This document shows positions 15,190 through 22,577 of a DNA stretch of 51,574 bases, piece by piece; position 1 is the stretch's first letter; every line of letters starts with the position of its first letter. The notes below the pieces were generated by a model that worked only from the letters and a program-made list of their open reading frames with translations, was not told the origin of the DNA and ran no database searches. This DNA comes from a virus, in IMG/VR virus record IMGVR_UViG_3300047557_002186, positions 1 to 51,574 of that record. One strand, given 5' to 3'. The translations under genes were made by a program, and so were the position numbers.

Positions 15190-15197
15190 TATTTATA
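15190..15197 (-). promoter_or_regulatory. Late-type octamer TATAAATA
   Basis: TATAAATA on the minus strand directly after the T-run of the psbA terminator and about 26 bases before the HNH ATG. Confidence 0.65.
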
Positions 15198-15223
15198 AAA
15201 AAAGAGACCCAAAAGGGTCTCTC
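15198..15223 (-). terminator. psbA intrinsic terminator
   Basis: AGAGACCC TTTT GGGTCTCT then a T-run on the minus strand, about 20 bases after the psbA stop. Confidence 0.9.
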
Positions 15224-15242
15224 AAAAACTATTGAAGTTTTA

Positions 15243-16322
15243 TCAACCAATAGAAGGAGCAGTCAAAGCAATAGGTGTTGCTTCTACACTTGCAAGATCC
15301 AATGGAAAATTGTGGGCGTTCCTTTCGTGGGACACCTCCATGCCCAGACCAGCACGGTTCAGAACATCAGCCCAGGTGTTAACAACACGACCCTGACTAT
15401 CAAGCAGAGACTGGTTGAAGTTGAAACCGTTGAGGTTGAATGCCATCGTAGAAACACCAAGAGCGGTGAACCAGATACCTACAACAGGCCAGGCAGCAAG
15501 GAAGAAGTGAAGTGAACGAGAGTTGTTGAACGAAGCGTATTGGAAGATCAGGCGACCGAAATAACCGTGGGCAGCCACGATGTTGTAGGTCTCTTCCTCC
15601 TGACCGAACTTGTAGCCGTAGTTCTGGCTCTCGGTTTCGGTGGTTTCACGCACCAGTGAGGAGGTCACCAGCGAACCATGCATGGCGGAGAACAGGGAGC
15701 CACCGAACACACCCGCCACCCCCAGCATGTGGAAGGGGTGCATCAGGATGTTGTGCTCAGCCTGGAACACCAACATGTAGTTGAAGGTGCCGGAGATACC
15801 CAGGGGCATGGCGTCAGAGAAAGAACCTTGACCGAAAGGATAGACCAGGAATACAGCAGATGCAGCAGCAACAGGTGCAGAATATGCAACGCAGATCCAA
15901 GGACGCATACCCAGACGGTAGGAAAGTTCCCACTCACGACCCATATAAGCATAGATACCAATCAGGAAGTGGAAGACAACAAGTTGGAAAGGACCACCGT
16001 TGTAAAGCCACTCATCAAGTGAAGCGGCTTCCCAGATTGGGTAGAAGTGCAGTCCAATTGCGTTGGACGAAGGAATCACAGCACCAGAGATGATGTTGTT
16101 TCCGTACATGAGTGAACCAGCAACGGGTTCACGGATGCCATCAATGTCCACTGGGGGAGCACCGATGAATGCAACGATGAAGCAGATTGTTGCAGCAAGG
16201 AGGCAAGGCACCATCAATACACCAAACCACCCGACATACAAACGATTATCGGTGCTGGTAATCCAGTTGCAAAATTGTTCCCAAAGATTATTCTGTTTTT
16301 GAATTGAAATTGTAGCAGTCAT
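15243..16322 (-). CDS. psbA: Photosystem II D1 protein
   Basis: A 359-residue D1, uninterrupted (no intron). Diagnostic parts: [80 protein letters not shown] and the C-terminal [11 protein letters not shown] before the processing site. Phage D1 replaces the rapidly damaged host subunit so photosynthesis continues to lysis. It has a dual promoter, a 165-base leader with a hairpin, and its own terminator. Confidence 0.99.
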   Translation of the reverse strand: MTATISIQKQNNLWEQFCNWITSTDNRLYVGWFGVLMVPCLLAATICFIVAFIGAPPVDIDGIREPVAGSLMYGNNIISGAVIPSSNAIGLHFYPIWEAASLDEWLYNGGPFQLVVFHFLIGIYAYMGREWELSYRLGMRPWICVAYSAPVAAASAVFLVYPFGQGSFSDAMPLGISGTFNYMLVFQAEHNILMHPFHMLGVAGVFGGSLFSAMHGSLVTSSLVRETTETESQNYGYKFGQEEETYNIVAAHGYFGRLIFQYASFNNSRSLHFFLAAWPVVGIWFTALGVSTMAFNLNGFNFNQSLLDSQGRVVNTWADVLNRAGLGMEVSHERNAHNFPLDLASVEATPIALTAPSIG

Positions 16323-16488
16323 TGTTATTAAACAGTTAGTAAGACCATCAGGGAAATGGTGGAGTTACTATGTTCCCCGCACCCTCAGCGGGGATATGAG
16401 AGACGTCATTTATACTCCCTAGAGGTCTCGGTTTACGGGGAGTTTAACAGTGTTACAGAATGTTTAAGTTTCGTAACATTTGTTTACC
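16323..16488 (-). other. psbA 5' leader
   Basis: About 165 untranslated bases. They hold a GC hairpin (CCCCGC / GCGGGG, 16375-16393 with a 7-base loop) and a TATAAAT-like box near 16410 that could be a second start. No gene is seen. Leader folding may control D1 translation (inference). Confidence 0.5.
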
Positions 16489-16522
16489 TATTTATCATAG
16501 CACGCCCCCACCGCCCCGTCAA
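16489..16522 (-). promoter_or_regulatory. psbA dual promoter (host-type plus late octamer)
   Basis: TTGACG (16522-16517), 17 bp, TATGAT (16499-16494), with late-type GATAAATA (16496-16489) overlapping the -10 box. Confidence 0.75.
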
Positions 16523-16532
16523 GCCCTTTTTA

Positions 16533-16539
16533 CTAAATA
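16533..16539 (+). promoter_or_regulatory. Late-type CTAAATA for the plus-strand unit
   Basis: CTAAATA on the plus strand, 28 bases before the first plus-strand ATG (16567) and back to back with the psbA promoter. Confidence 0.5.
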
Positions 16540-16566
16540 CTTTTAGTGTTCACACAATAAAAGAAA

Positions 16567-17028
16567 ATGAAAAGACTTATTCTAGCCTTTTCGTTATTCT
16601 TCGCAATCCCAGTTAATGCTGCTGAAATCACATCAAAAATCACTGACTCCGTACAATTGAAAGTTGATGGTGCTGCAGTTCAATCAACCCGAATCGGTGC
16701 TTCATATTCAGCATCAGGAACCAATGTCCAAGCAACATCCTTTGGTGGTGTTGGTGGTGCTGGAACCTATGATATCAATACTCCAGGACAAGCATTTAGT
16801 TTTTCCGAAACTATCAATGCTGCTGATACTCCAGTTACTACTCAAACAGTTACTAATGGTGTAATTGGAACGCCAAATCTCTACGGAGATAGCGTAACTC
16901 AAGTTGGTGGTGAGAAAGGAACTCTCGCGGGAACTCTTTCCCCAACTGGTGTCCCAACTGTTACTGCTGGTGGTGCAGGTACAAGTGCAACTGCTCAAAG
17001 ATCGATTGAATTAAGCGTATTCAAATGA
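16567..17028 (+). CDS. Exported protein, function unknown
   Basis: A 153-residue protein with a clear signal peptide (MKRLILAFSLFFAIPVNA, cut before AEIT). The mature part is rich in Gly, Thr, Ser and Val with a repetitive beta-like texture (SFGGVGGAGTYDINTPGQAF). It overlaps the next gene by 4 bases. First of four plus-strand genes of exported or membrane type. Secreted or outer-membrane location is predicted. Confidence 0.75.
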   Translation: MKRLILAFSLFFAIPVNAAEITSKITDSVQLKVDGAAVQSTRIGASYSASGTNVQATSFGGVGGAGTYDINTPGQAFSFSETINAADTPVTTQTVTNGVIGTPNLYGDSVTQVGGEKGTLAGTLSPTGVPTVTAGGAGTSATAQRSIELSVFK

Positions 17029-17390
17029 GACATTTAACTCCCGCTTTGCTTTTGGCGACGGGAGTCACTTGTACTCCCGTTTATGCTGAAAGTGTTGTGC
17101 CTAATTTTACAAGAGGTACAATTAACGCAACAACAGAATCAACAACAAAAGTCATAGAAACTATTCGTCAAGTTGAATACACTACTGGCGAATCATATAC
17201 TGTATCTGGAACCAACATTAACATTCCAGGTATCCCCCAAAGGGGTGCTAGTTATTCCATCATGACTCAAGGTGCCCCATTTCAATTTAGTGAGACGTAT
17301 CTTGGCCCTGGAGTGGCAAAAGAAACATGGATAGATCGCACCACAGAAACGCAATCAACTACTACATCAATCTCTGTCTTTACGCAATAA
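17025..17390 (+). CDS. Exported protein, related in style to its neighbour
   Basis: A 121-residue protein: signal peptide MRHLTPALLLATGVTCTPVYA, then a Thr/Ser-rich mature part with GASYSIMTQGAPFQFSETY, which echoes the neighbour's TYDINTPGQAFSFSET pattern, so the two may be distant paralogues. Function unknown. Confidence 0.75.
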   Translation: MRHLTPALLLATGVTCTPVYAESVVPNFTRGTINATTESTTKVIETIRQVEYTTGESYTVSGTNINIPGIPQRGASYSIMTQGAPFQFSETYLGPGVAKETWIDRTTETQSTTTSISVFTQ

Positions 17391-17911
17391 TCTCAACTGG
17401 AACTGCATTTGCTCAAAGCACTCCTGCACCCAGCAATACAAACATTGCTGGTCCAAGTGCAAGTGCTACAGGAAATGTAACTAATCAAGCAGTTCAAGTT
17501 CTTCAAGGACCATATGCAGTTAACACTTATGGCGGTGGAGTAAGTTGCCAAGGTGCAACTTTTTCAGTCTCCCCGTTTGCCATGAGTAGTAACAATGGAA
17601 GTGATGATCCCGAATCTTTTGCATCACGCAATGGTAACTGGGGAATTTCTGCAGGTCTCAACATACCATTAGATAGCAATCTAATGAACTTATGTAAGAA
17701 GAGAGCAGAGACTGAAATTGCAAGACAACAAGCAGAGACTGATAAAGCAAGATTAGATTTTGAATTGGTTAGACTATTAAAATGCGGCGAAGCTTATAAA
17801 AATGGAGTGATGTTCCATCCAGAAAGTCCTTACTTCAAAGTTTGTGCTGATGTTGTTGTGAAATACCCAAAAGTTGAGGATGTGGTTAATGGAACCAATA
17901 CAACTAATTGA
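17327..17911 (+). CDS. Exported protein with coiled-coil segment
   Basis: A 194-residue protein whose start overlaps the previous gene by 64 bases in another frame. Its N-terminus has a hydrophobic stretch ending STGTAFAQS, consistent with a signal peptide with a long n-region. Features are FSVSPFAMSSNNGS, GNWGISAGLNIPLDS and a helical region (KKRAETEIARQQAETDKARL), with Cys residues at both ends of the latter. Cyanophage protein of unknown function. Confidence 0.7.
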   Translation: MDRSHHRNAINYYINLCLYAIISTGTAFAQSTPAPSNTNIAGPSASATGNVTNQAVQVLQGPYAVNTYGGGVSCQGATFSVSPFAMSSNNGSDDPESFASRNGNWGISAGLNIPLDSNLMNLCKKRAETEIARQQAETDKARLDFELVRLLKCGEAYKNGVMFHPESPYFKVCADVVVKYPKVEDVVNGTNTTN

Positions 17912-18782
17912 TAACCCAAATCTAAGACCCATAATCGGAAATAATCCGATTAATGTACCAAATTCAAACGTAAACAGAATATCTGGTCCATCTGTAATTT
18001 CAACTATAGATAGACCAAATGTTCGCGGAGTAGAAGCACCTCTTGTTCGTGGATTAGAAGTTCCTGTTGTTGATGTTCCAAATACTGCAATTAAGTATCC
18101 AATCATTAATGTTCCAACTCAAGCAGAGTTTGATGCTGCAGTAAATGCAGAACGTCAAAAACAAGCAGCGGCGGAACAGCAGGAAAAAACAAGAGGATTA
18201 CCTGATGCTACTCCCCCTTCCCAACTGCCTCAAGTTGTCCAAACCCCTCCTATACAAACTCCAATATCTGAACCATCTCAAGTTGCAGAAGTTCCAGTAG
18301 GTAAACAACAACCAACTTTTACTGTTTATGGAGTCGATATTAATTTACCTGATCCTTCTCTTGTTGCTACGGCTGGTGCTGTCGCAGTAGTTACAACTGC
18401 TGCGACAATGGCATCAACAGCAGTATTGAATGTACTTAAAAATGCTGCTGAACCTTTGATTAAAGAAGCAACAAAGAATAAGTTTAAAATTAAAATCAAA
18501 CAAGTAAAACCAGTCCTTCATTATGTAATGTCTGAAGGTGGACATATTGATATTTTTGAATATTCCTCTGAAGGGACAAGACTCGTTGCGCAAACAGATA
18601 ATGTAGAGCAGTATATTCGTGATGAGATTGAAAAGAATACTCTATATGAAATTGAAAATAAAGTAATTATTGATGAACCAGTAAAAGATAAATTCACAAA
18701 AGAAGGGCAAGAAAGATTTAAGTCCCTCTATGCCCCACCTAAGAAAATTGCTAAAAAATTATCTGCTCGCTTGTCTTTTTGA
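17889..18782 (+). CDS. Membrane-anchored proline-rich protein
   Basis: A 297-residue protein from the ATG at 17889. The N-terminal half has repeated NP, VP and RGVEAP-type motifs and a Pro/Gln linker. A hydrophobic segment (LVATAGAVAVVTTAATMAST, about residue 160) may cross the membrane, followed by a basic stretch (KNKFKIKIKQVKP) and a soluble C-terminal domain. Its end overlaps the converging gene at 18759. With the three genes before it, it may form an envelope-associated set; function unknown. Confidence 0.7.
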   Translation: MEPIQLIDNPNLRPIIGNNPINVPNSNVNRISGPSVISTIDRPNVRGVEAPLVRGLEVPVVDVPNTAIKYPIINVPTQAEFDAAVNAERQKQAAAEQQEKTRGLPDATPPSQLPQVVQTPPIQTPISEPSQVAEVPVGKQQPTFTVYGVDINLPDPSLVATAGAVAVVTTAATMASTAVLNVLKNAAEPLIKEATKNKFKIKIKQVKPVLHYVMSEGGHIDIFEYSSEGTRLVAQTDNVEQYIRDEIEKNTLYEIENKVIIDEPVKDKFTKEGQERFKSLYAPPKKIAKKLSARLSF

Positions 18783-18977
18783 TTTATTTTTCAATTTAAA
18801 AGCAGCATCACCAAGAAAAGAACCTACAGCAAGCACAAGTACTTTTGCATATGCATCTCTACTTGTGCTTTCTAGTTCTACTTGTCCTTCTGTGCGAATG
18901 GCAACAGACTCCAAAGCAGAAATCATAAATGCTGCCCAGATGATAATAAACAATCTAACAATATTAAAATATATCAT
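18759..18977 (-). CDS. Small two-span membrane protein
   Basis: A 72-residue protein with hydrophobic segments at about 3-22 (YFNIVRLFIIIWAAFMISAL) and 46-60 (VLVLAVGSFLGDAAF), ending in a Lys/Arg-rich tail. It converges on and overlaps the plus-strand gene by 24 bases. Function unknown. Confidence 0.65.
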   Translation of the reverse strand: MIYFNIVRLFIIIWAAFMISALESVAIRTEGQVELESTSRDAYAKVLVLAVGSFLGDAAFKLKNKSKRQASR

Positions 18978-18980
18978 AAA

Positions 18981-19715
18981 TCAACCAAGAATAGAGTTTC
19001 TCCACTCCTCACTCATATTAACCATAATTGCTTCTGCTGCTTCTGGTGTTTCAGCATATCCTTCATCAAGAAGGTGTGAGAGGATGATGTCGTAGAGGTC
19101 ATAATGTTCTTTCTGCTGTGCTGCGGACTGCAATACTTTCATTGGATCATCTCCAGTTGTAACACCACGAGCAGTTTGTCTATAGAGTTTTTTACCTTTT
19201 GGAAGAGATCCTTGACCTTTGAATCCTGCTGCTGCTGCTCTTTCGTCTCTAGTTTTTGGAGTTAATGGAGTATTTGTTCTGCTGGTTGGTCCACTTGTGG
19301 GAGGAGTTGATCTACTTCTAATAGGTATTGGACGTTCACTTGGAGTTAATGGTGTATTTCTACCTTTTGTCTCTTTGTCAAGCAGTGCGCGTGCTGCACC
19401 TCTACGAGTACCTCGTAGAGATGTTACAGAATCTCCTGCTCTATCTGGAACTCCTGCCCCACCAGCACCCCTTCTAAGACCTGATTGCTGGGGGTATGTA
19501 CCTTTTGCTCTTCTTGATGCATTATTCCACAAATTCGACAAAGTTCTTAAAGAAGTTGTTCCTCTACGATGATGAATATGATGTGTTGGGGGCAAATCTC
19601 CAATTCTTTTATTAGCAAGATCTGCTAATCTTTGGGAAGTTTTACCTTCCTCATCAAGATTCTGATAAACTTCCATATATGCTTCTTGAAGATTGCGAAG
19701 TTCTTGTGCGTCCAT
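18981..19715 (-). CDS. MDAQEL-tagged, basic low-complexity virion-type protein
   Basis: A 244-residue protein. It opens with the same tag as the 14105-14713 gene (MDAQELRNLQEAYMEVY, then NLDE) and ends with the same block (LYDIILSHLLDEGYAETPEA ... MVNMSEEWR). Between them is a basic Arg/Ser/Thr/Pro-rich stretch with THHIHHRRG and two TPLTP words. The upstream DNA, including the late-type AATAAATAACTAAAAAGTATT, is nearly the same as at the first gene. An HNH gene lies directly upstream in both cases. Probable virion or DNA-associated protein; not recognised beyond that. Confidence 0.7.
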   Translation of the reverse strand: MDAQELRNLQEAYMEVYQNLDEEGKTSQRLADLANKRIGDLPPTHHIHHRRGTTSLRTLSNLWNNASRRAKGTYPQQSGLRRGAGGAGVPDRAGDSVTSLRGTRRGAARALLDKETKGRNTPLTPSERPIPIRSRSTPPTSGPTSRTNTPLTPKTRDERAAAAGFKGQGSLPKGKKLYRQTARGVTTGDDPMKVLQSAAQQKEHYDLYDIILSHLLDEGYAETPEAAEAIMVNMSEEWRNSILG

Positions 19716-19734
19716 TTTTAACAATACTTTTTAG

Positions 19735-20190
19735 TTATTTATTAGAAGCAAACCTACCACTTTCGTCTCTTAGAATATTCATACCTTTTCTTTTCTTATT
19801 TCTTTCTGCTAAATCTGGTCTTTTTCTACCAGTATTAGCAGCACTAACTTTTGCCTTTGCTTCTTCACTAATGGGATGCCCCCTCCTACTCCTATTCAGT
19901 TCAGCAAGATGAGGATTTTTTTGAACTCCTTTCTTTCCTTTATTCCAAGGAACTCTACCTTTTGGAGCACCACCTCTTTTTCCTGCTTCACTTAATACTT
20001 GTTGTATTACCTCTTCTTTTTTTATAATTCCAGATAGTGCTTCATAAGCAATCCTATCATATTCATTACCATATTCTTCATAGAGTTTTTTATGTGCCTC
20101 TGCGTGTTCTTCAACACTTAACTCTATAAGATTGCTGGGGTCGTCTGTGCCTCCCATATGTTTAGGCACAATATGGTGAATGTGTTTCAT
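19735..20190 (-). CDS. HNH homing endonuclease
   Basis: A 151-residue protein: HNH core HHIVPKHMGGTDDPSNLIEL with SVEEHAEAHKKLYEEYGN, then NUMOD3-like DNA-binding repeats (VPWNKGKKG, NRSRRGHPISEEAKAKVSAA, NTGRKRPDLAE). A free-standing homing endonuclease gene. It is preceded by a hairpin-enclosed late promoter (20197-20268) and followed after 19 bases by the MDAQEL gene. Confidence 0.9.
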   Translation of the reverse strand: MKHIHHIVPKHMGGTDDPSNLIELSVEEHAEAHKKLYEEYGNEYDRIAYEALSGIIKKEEVIQQVLSEAGKRGGAPKGRVPWNKGKKGVQKNPHLAELNRSRRGHPISEEAKAKVSAANTGRKRPDLAERNKKRKGMNILRDESGRFASNK

Positions 20191-20196
20191 TCTACT

Positions 20197-20268
20197 CTGT
20201 AAGTCGCAATACTATTTATACAAGAAAAGGTGCCGAAGCACCCTTTCCACCTATAATGCGACTTACAG
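20197..20268 (-). promoter_or_regulatory. Inverted repeat enclosing a late promoter, before HNH gene
   Basis: CTGTAAGTCGCA and its exact 12-bp complement (20257-20268 and 20197-20208) flank a terminator and the late octamer TATAAATA (20213-20220). Readthrough RNA can pair next to the HNH ATG; late RNA starting inside the loop lacks the far arm. An ATACTATTTAT direct repeat lies beside each arm. Confidence 0.65.
20224..20247 (-). terminator. Intrinsic terminator after the nuclease gene
   Basis: AAGGGTGC TTCG GCACCTTTTC on the minus strand: a stable tetraloop hairpin ending in Ts, some 30 bases after the SNase stop. Confidence 0.75.
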
Positions 20269-20278
20269 GTGATACTAT

Positions 20279-20728
20279 TTATTCTACCAGAGTTCCTCTT
20301 TGTCGTCTAATTTCTTTTAATTCTTCAAAGTTTTTAACTTTGGTGCCTCCCGAGTAAGTCCAAGCAAATCCCTCATCAATCATTTGTTGATTGACTGATT
20401 TCTTTTTATTGACTGCGGATACTTCCTTATCTCCAATAAACAAATGTCCCAGAATTCTTCCGTACTTTTCGGTAGAATCTGGGAGTTCTGTTTTAACAAT
20501 AATATCTTCCTGCCCTTCTAACTTTTTCTTGAGCCACTCTTTAACCTCAAGACCAAGTTTCTTTTCATTTGCATCAGTTGTTCTGCTCTCTGGGGTATCG
20601 ACACCAGCAAGACGAATTCGCTTAGTAAGGGAGATATCAAACCCAAGGTCAATAGCAGCATCAATAGTATCGCCATCTACAACCTTAAGAACTGACTTGA
20701 TTCTATAAATGTACGGATCCTTATCCAT
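20279..20728 (-). CDS. Staphylococcal nuclease-like (SNase) protein
   Basis: A 149-residue thermonuclease-fold protein without a signal peptide. Motifs: VVDGDTIDAAID (calcium Asp), RIRLAGVDTPES (catalytic Arg and Glu) and EKYGRILGHL (second catalytic Arg), then NQQMIDEGFAWTYSGG. Cleaves DNA or RNA in a calcium-dependent way in known members; may help degrade host nucleic acid for nucleotide reuse (inference). Overlaps the upstream gene by one base. Confidence 0.9.
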   Translation of the reverse strand: MDKDPYIYRIKSVLKVVDGDTIDAAIDLGFDISLTKRIRLAGVDTPESRTTDANEKKLGLEVKEWLKKKLEGQEDIIVKTELPDSTEKYGRILGHLFIGDKEVSAVNKKKSVNQQMIDEGFAWTYSGGTKVKNFEELKEIRRQRGTLVE

Positions 20729-20940
20729 TAGAATGGCAGCTTAAACTTCTCATTATTTAGTTTTGGAATAGGTAATTTTTCAAATGCTTTATTGACTTGA
20801 TTCTCTACAACCTTACCAACAAACTGTTCTGGGTTGTTCAAAATTGCCTCTGCTTTTTTATAAGTTACATAAGCACCATAGCAAAGTGCTCCACTAATGA
20901 GAAGACTTGTTGTTGATAGGATGAGTGCTAAATTTTTCAT
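20728..20940 (-). CDS. Small membrane-anchored protein
   Basis: A 70-residue protein: one N-terminal span (ALILSTTSLLISGALCYGAY), then a soluble basic part (PEQFVGKVVENQVNKAFEKL). It sits between SNase and another small membrane gene. Function unknown. Confidence 0.7.
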   Translation of the reverse strand: MKNLALILSTTSLLISGALCYGAYVTYKKAEAILNNPEQFVGKVVENQVNKAFEKLPIPKLNNEKFKLPF

Positions 20941-21043
20941 CTTTCATTTCCTCGTGTGCTAATTTTAATATGTAGTAAATTACATATGCAGTAAAGATAA
21001 GACCGCATCCTAATATTGTAACAACTCCCCAGGGAAAATCCAT
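20894..21043 (-). CDS. 49-aa single-span membrane protein
   Basis: MDFPWGVVTILGCGLIFTAY, then VIYYILKLAHEEMKDEKFST and a short polar tail. The start overlaps the metallopeptidase-like stop (TAATG) and its end overlaps the next gene by 47 bases. A common small cyanophage protein type; function unknown. Confidence 0.65.
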   Translation of the reverse strand: MDFPWGVVTILGCGLIFTAYVIYYILKLAHEEMKDEKFSTHPINNKSSH

Positions 21044-21789
21044 TAGTACTTACCTTCAGTACAATACTCTACTTTTTTATTTGGGTAATAAGGATACTTA
21101 CCTTCCTGTGGTTTCATCCATCCACACCCAATCAACCAATCCATTGTCATAGGAGTTGGTCTAATCTGTTCCCACAATGGTCCTTTAGCACACATTTCTA
21201 ACTTTTCTGCAGTCTGATTTGATTGCTCTTCTGCCCAGTTAGCATCTGCCTCCCAAGGAATAGCACGACTCTGCATCATTGATTCATAAGTCAAACGAGT
21301 CTGCTTCATCACCCAAGCAGGAATTTCTGAGTCCTGGTGGACTTGAGCCATAAAGGATGTTTGTAATCCACCACCCATACAATCTTGTACAACATGCCAT
21401 CCTTCATGTCTCATCGTTCCAAGAAACTCTCTTGGATCTTTGAGAAGTTGTTCGTTCACAAAGAAACGATTGTAGTTTGGTTTATATAACCCCACTGTTC
21501 TTGGAGTAAAGTATCTTTCTGGGGCAACATAAACAGGAACATTTACACCATCAAGAGCAGTAATAATTCTTTTTAATTCTTCTCTGAATGGATCAAAGTC
21601 TGGATCCTTTAGTAGTTCAGAATCTACTGATAGTTTCTCTATTCCTTCAGTACACTCTAAGAGAATCATACAACCCATTGCCTCTGCACTATAAGGTCTT
21701 ACTGTTGGTTGTTTTGGTAATAATGAAGAAGCACTAGTAGGAAGTGCTAACGTCAGCAATAAACCAATTGAGGTGAGCAACTTTTTCAT
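21043..21789 (-). CDS. Exported HExxH metallopeptidase-like protein
   Basis: A 248-residue protein with a signal peptide (MKKLLTSIGLLLTLALPTSA) and a zinc-protease motif, HEGWH (in GTMRHEGWHVVQDCMGG). EADANW (about residue 203) further on may supply the third zinc ligand. Cys pairs suggest disulfides in the periplasm. The substrate is unknown. Start at 21789 gives the signal peptide directly after the start. Found in cyanophages as a conserved hypothetical protein. Confidence 0.7.
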   Translation of the reverse strand: MKKLLTSIGLLLTLALPTSASSLLPKQPTVRPYSAEAMGCMILLECTEGIEKLSVDSELLKDPDFDPFREELKRIITALDGVNVPVYVAPERYFTPRTVGLYKPNYNRFFVNEQLLKDPREFLGTMRHEGWHVVQDCMGGGLQTSFMAQVHQDSEIPAWVMKQTRLTYESMMQSRAIPWEADANWAEEQSNQTAEKLEMCAKGPLWEQIRPTPMTMDWLIGCGWMKPQEGKYPYYPNKKVEYCTEGKY

Positions 21790-21986
21790 TCGTTCCACCA
21801 ACCCTCTTCTTTGTGAATCCAGACTTTCAAATCTTTTACATACTTTCTCAAGATCTGGGCCTGTTCTTCATGCCAAAAATCACCCGTCTCCATATAAAGA
21901 CGGGTGTGATTATCTATTGCTTGAAGTATTTTGTGGATGGGAGCATTCCAACACTCCCTTTTTGGAGTGTTCCATTCTCTTGGCAC
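21786..21986 (-). CDS. Conserved cyanophage protein, start uncertain
   Basis: A 66-residue protein in the frame opening with GTG at 21986: RECWNAPIHKILQAIDNHTR, then LYMETGDFWHEEQAQILRKY and VWIHKEEGWWNE. The conserved part is helical and Trp/His-rich. No ribosome site precedes the GTG, so the true start may be further in. It overlaps the metallopeptidase start by 4 bases. Confidence 0.65.
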   Translation of the reverse strand: MPREWNTPKRECWNAPIHKILQAIDNHTRLYMETGDFWHEEQAQILRKYVKDLKVWIHKEEGWWNE

Positions 21987-22072
21987 GGGATTACAAGCGA
22001 GTGAACTTCATTATAACGAAGGTATTCCAACTGACAACTGCCAGGACTAATCTCAGAATAACCAACAATCAT
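21914..22072 (-). CDS. Possible 52-aa peptide overlapping its neighbour
   Basis: MIVGYSEISPGSCQLEYLRY then NEVHSLVIPCQENGTLQKG. It could also start at GTG 22093. It overlaps the previous gene by 73 bases in another frame. The N-terminal part looks protein-like; only moderate support. Confidence 0.35.
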   Translation of the reverse strand: MIVGYSEISPGSCQLEYLRYNEVHSLVIPCQENGTLQKGSVGMLPSTKYFKQ

Positions 22073-22089
22073 AAAGGCGATAAAATCAA

Positions 22090-22206
22090 TCACTTTTTCT
22101 TACCGCCATTTTTTGCCTTCTTGGCATTAGCATTGCCAGAATTCTGCTTTTTATTGTTGGCAGATCCTGCGCTACCCTTTTTACCTTTGTTTGCTGATTT
22201 TGACAT
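22090..22206 (-). CDS. 38-aa lysine-rich peptide
   Basis: Starts MSKSANKGKKGSAGSANNKK and ends in KKAKNGGKKK. Extremely basic and low in complexity, perhaps DNA-binding. AGGA lies just before the ATG and the start overlaps the upstream stop (TAATG). Confidence 0.55.
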   Translation of the reverse strand: MSKSANKGKKGSAGSANNKKQNSGNANAKKAKNGGKKK

Positions 22207-22529
22207 TAGGTTCCTGTGCGTGGTTTTACAAATCCCTCACCTTCCTCAACTTTTTCTTCAAGAGCTTCAACTCTTTCTTCCAAAGTTGTTGGTTCAGGTG
22301 CTGGAGGTTCTGGTGGTGCAGTAGCAACTACTTCTTCTCTACGTGGTTCATCTTTTTTTTCATCATCATCACCACCCTTCTTCATTGTATTAATACCAAA
22401 TGTGGCAGCAGATGCAGTGAACACAGTTGCAATAAAAGTTGGGTCCATCTTAGCGAGAGCCCCAGCATAGCTAGCAGTAAGAAGTGCGGCAGACCAACCC
22501 AAAATGGCAATACGAATAAAAGTACTCAT
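22206..22529 (-). CDS. Two-span membrane protein beside endolysin (candidate holin)
   Basis: A 107-residue protein. Two hydrophobic segments (about 5-24, RIAILGWSAALLTASYAGAL, and 30-45, TFIATVFTASAATFGI) with a short turn are followed by a charged tail (KKGGDDDEKKDEPRREEVV), a Pro-rich linker and a coiled coil (LEERVEALEEKVEEGEG). Two spans plus a charged C-terminus next to a lysozyme gene fit a class II-like holin, but no family was recognised. Start chosen at 22529 in preference to 22559. Confidence 0.6.
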   Translation of the reverse strand: MSTFIRIAILGWSAALLTASYAGALAKMDPTFIATVFTASAATFGINTMKKGGDDDEKKDEPRREEVVATAPPEPPAPEPTTLEERVEALEEKVEEGEGFVKPRTGT

Positions 22530-22577
22530 ACACTTTTCCTTTTTGTTTGGTGTTTCCATTTGTTCCTTAGTTTGAGG

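Noticed and set aside
15678-16093. Plus-strand frames opposite psbA
   Set aside because: These result from the codon bias of psbA; no ribosome sites and low-complexity His/Gln translations.
15243-16322. psbA intron, as found in some cyanophages
   Set aside because: D1 reads continuously through all 359 residues; only a free-standing HNH gene lies nearby.
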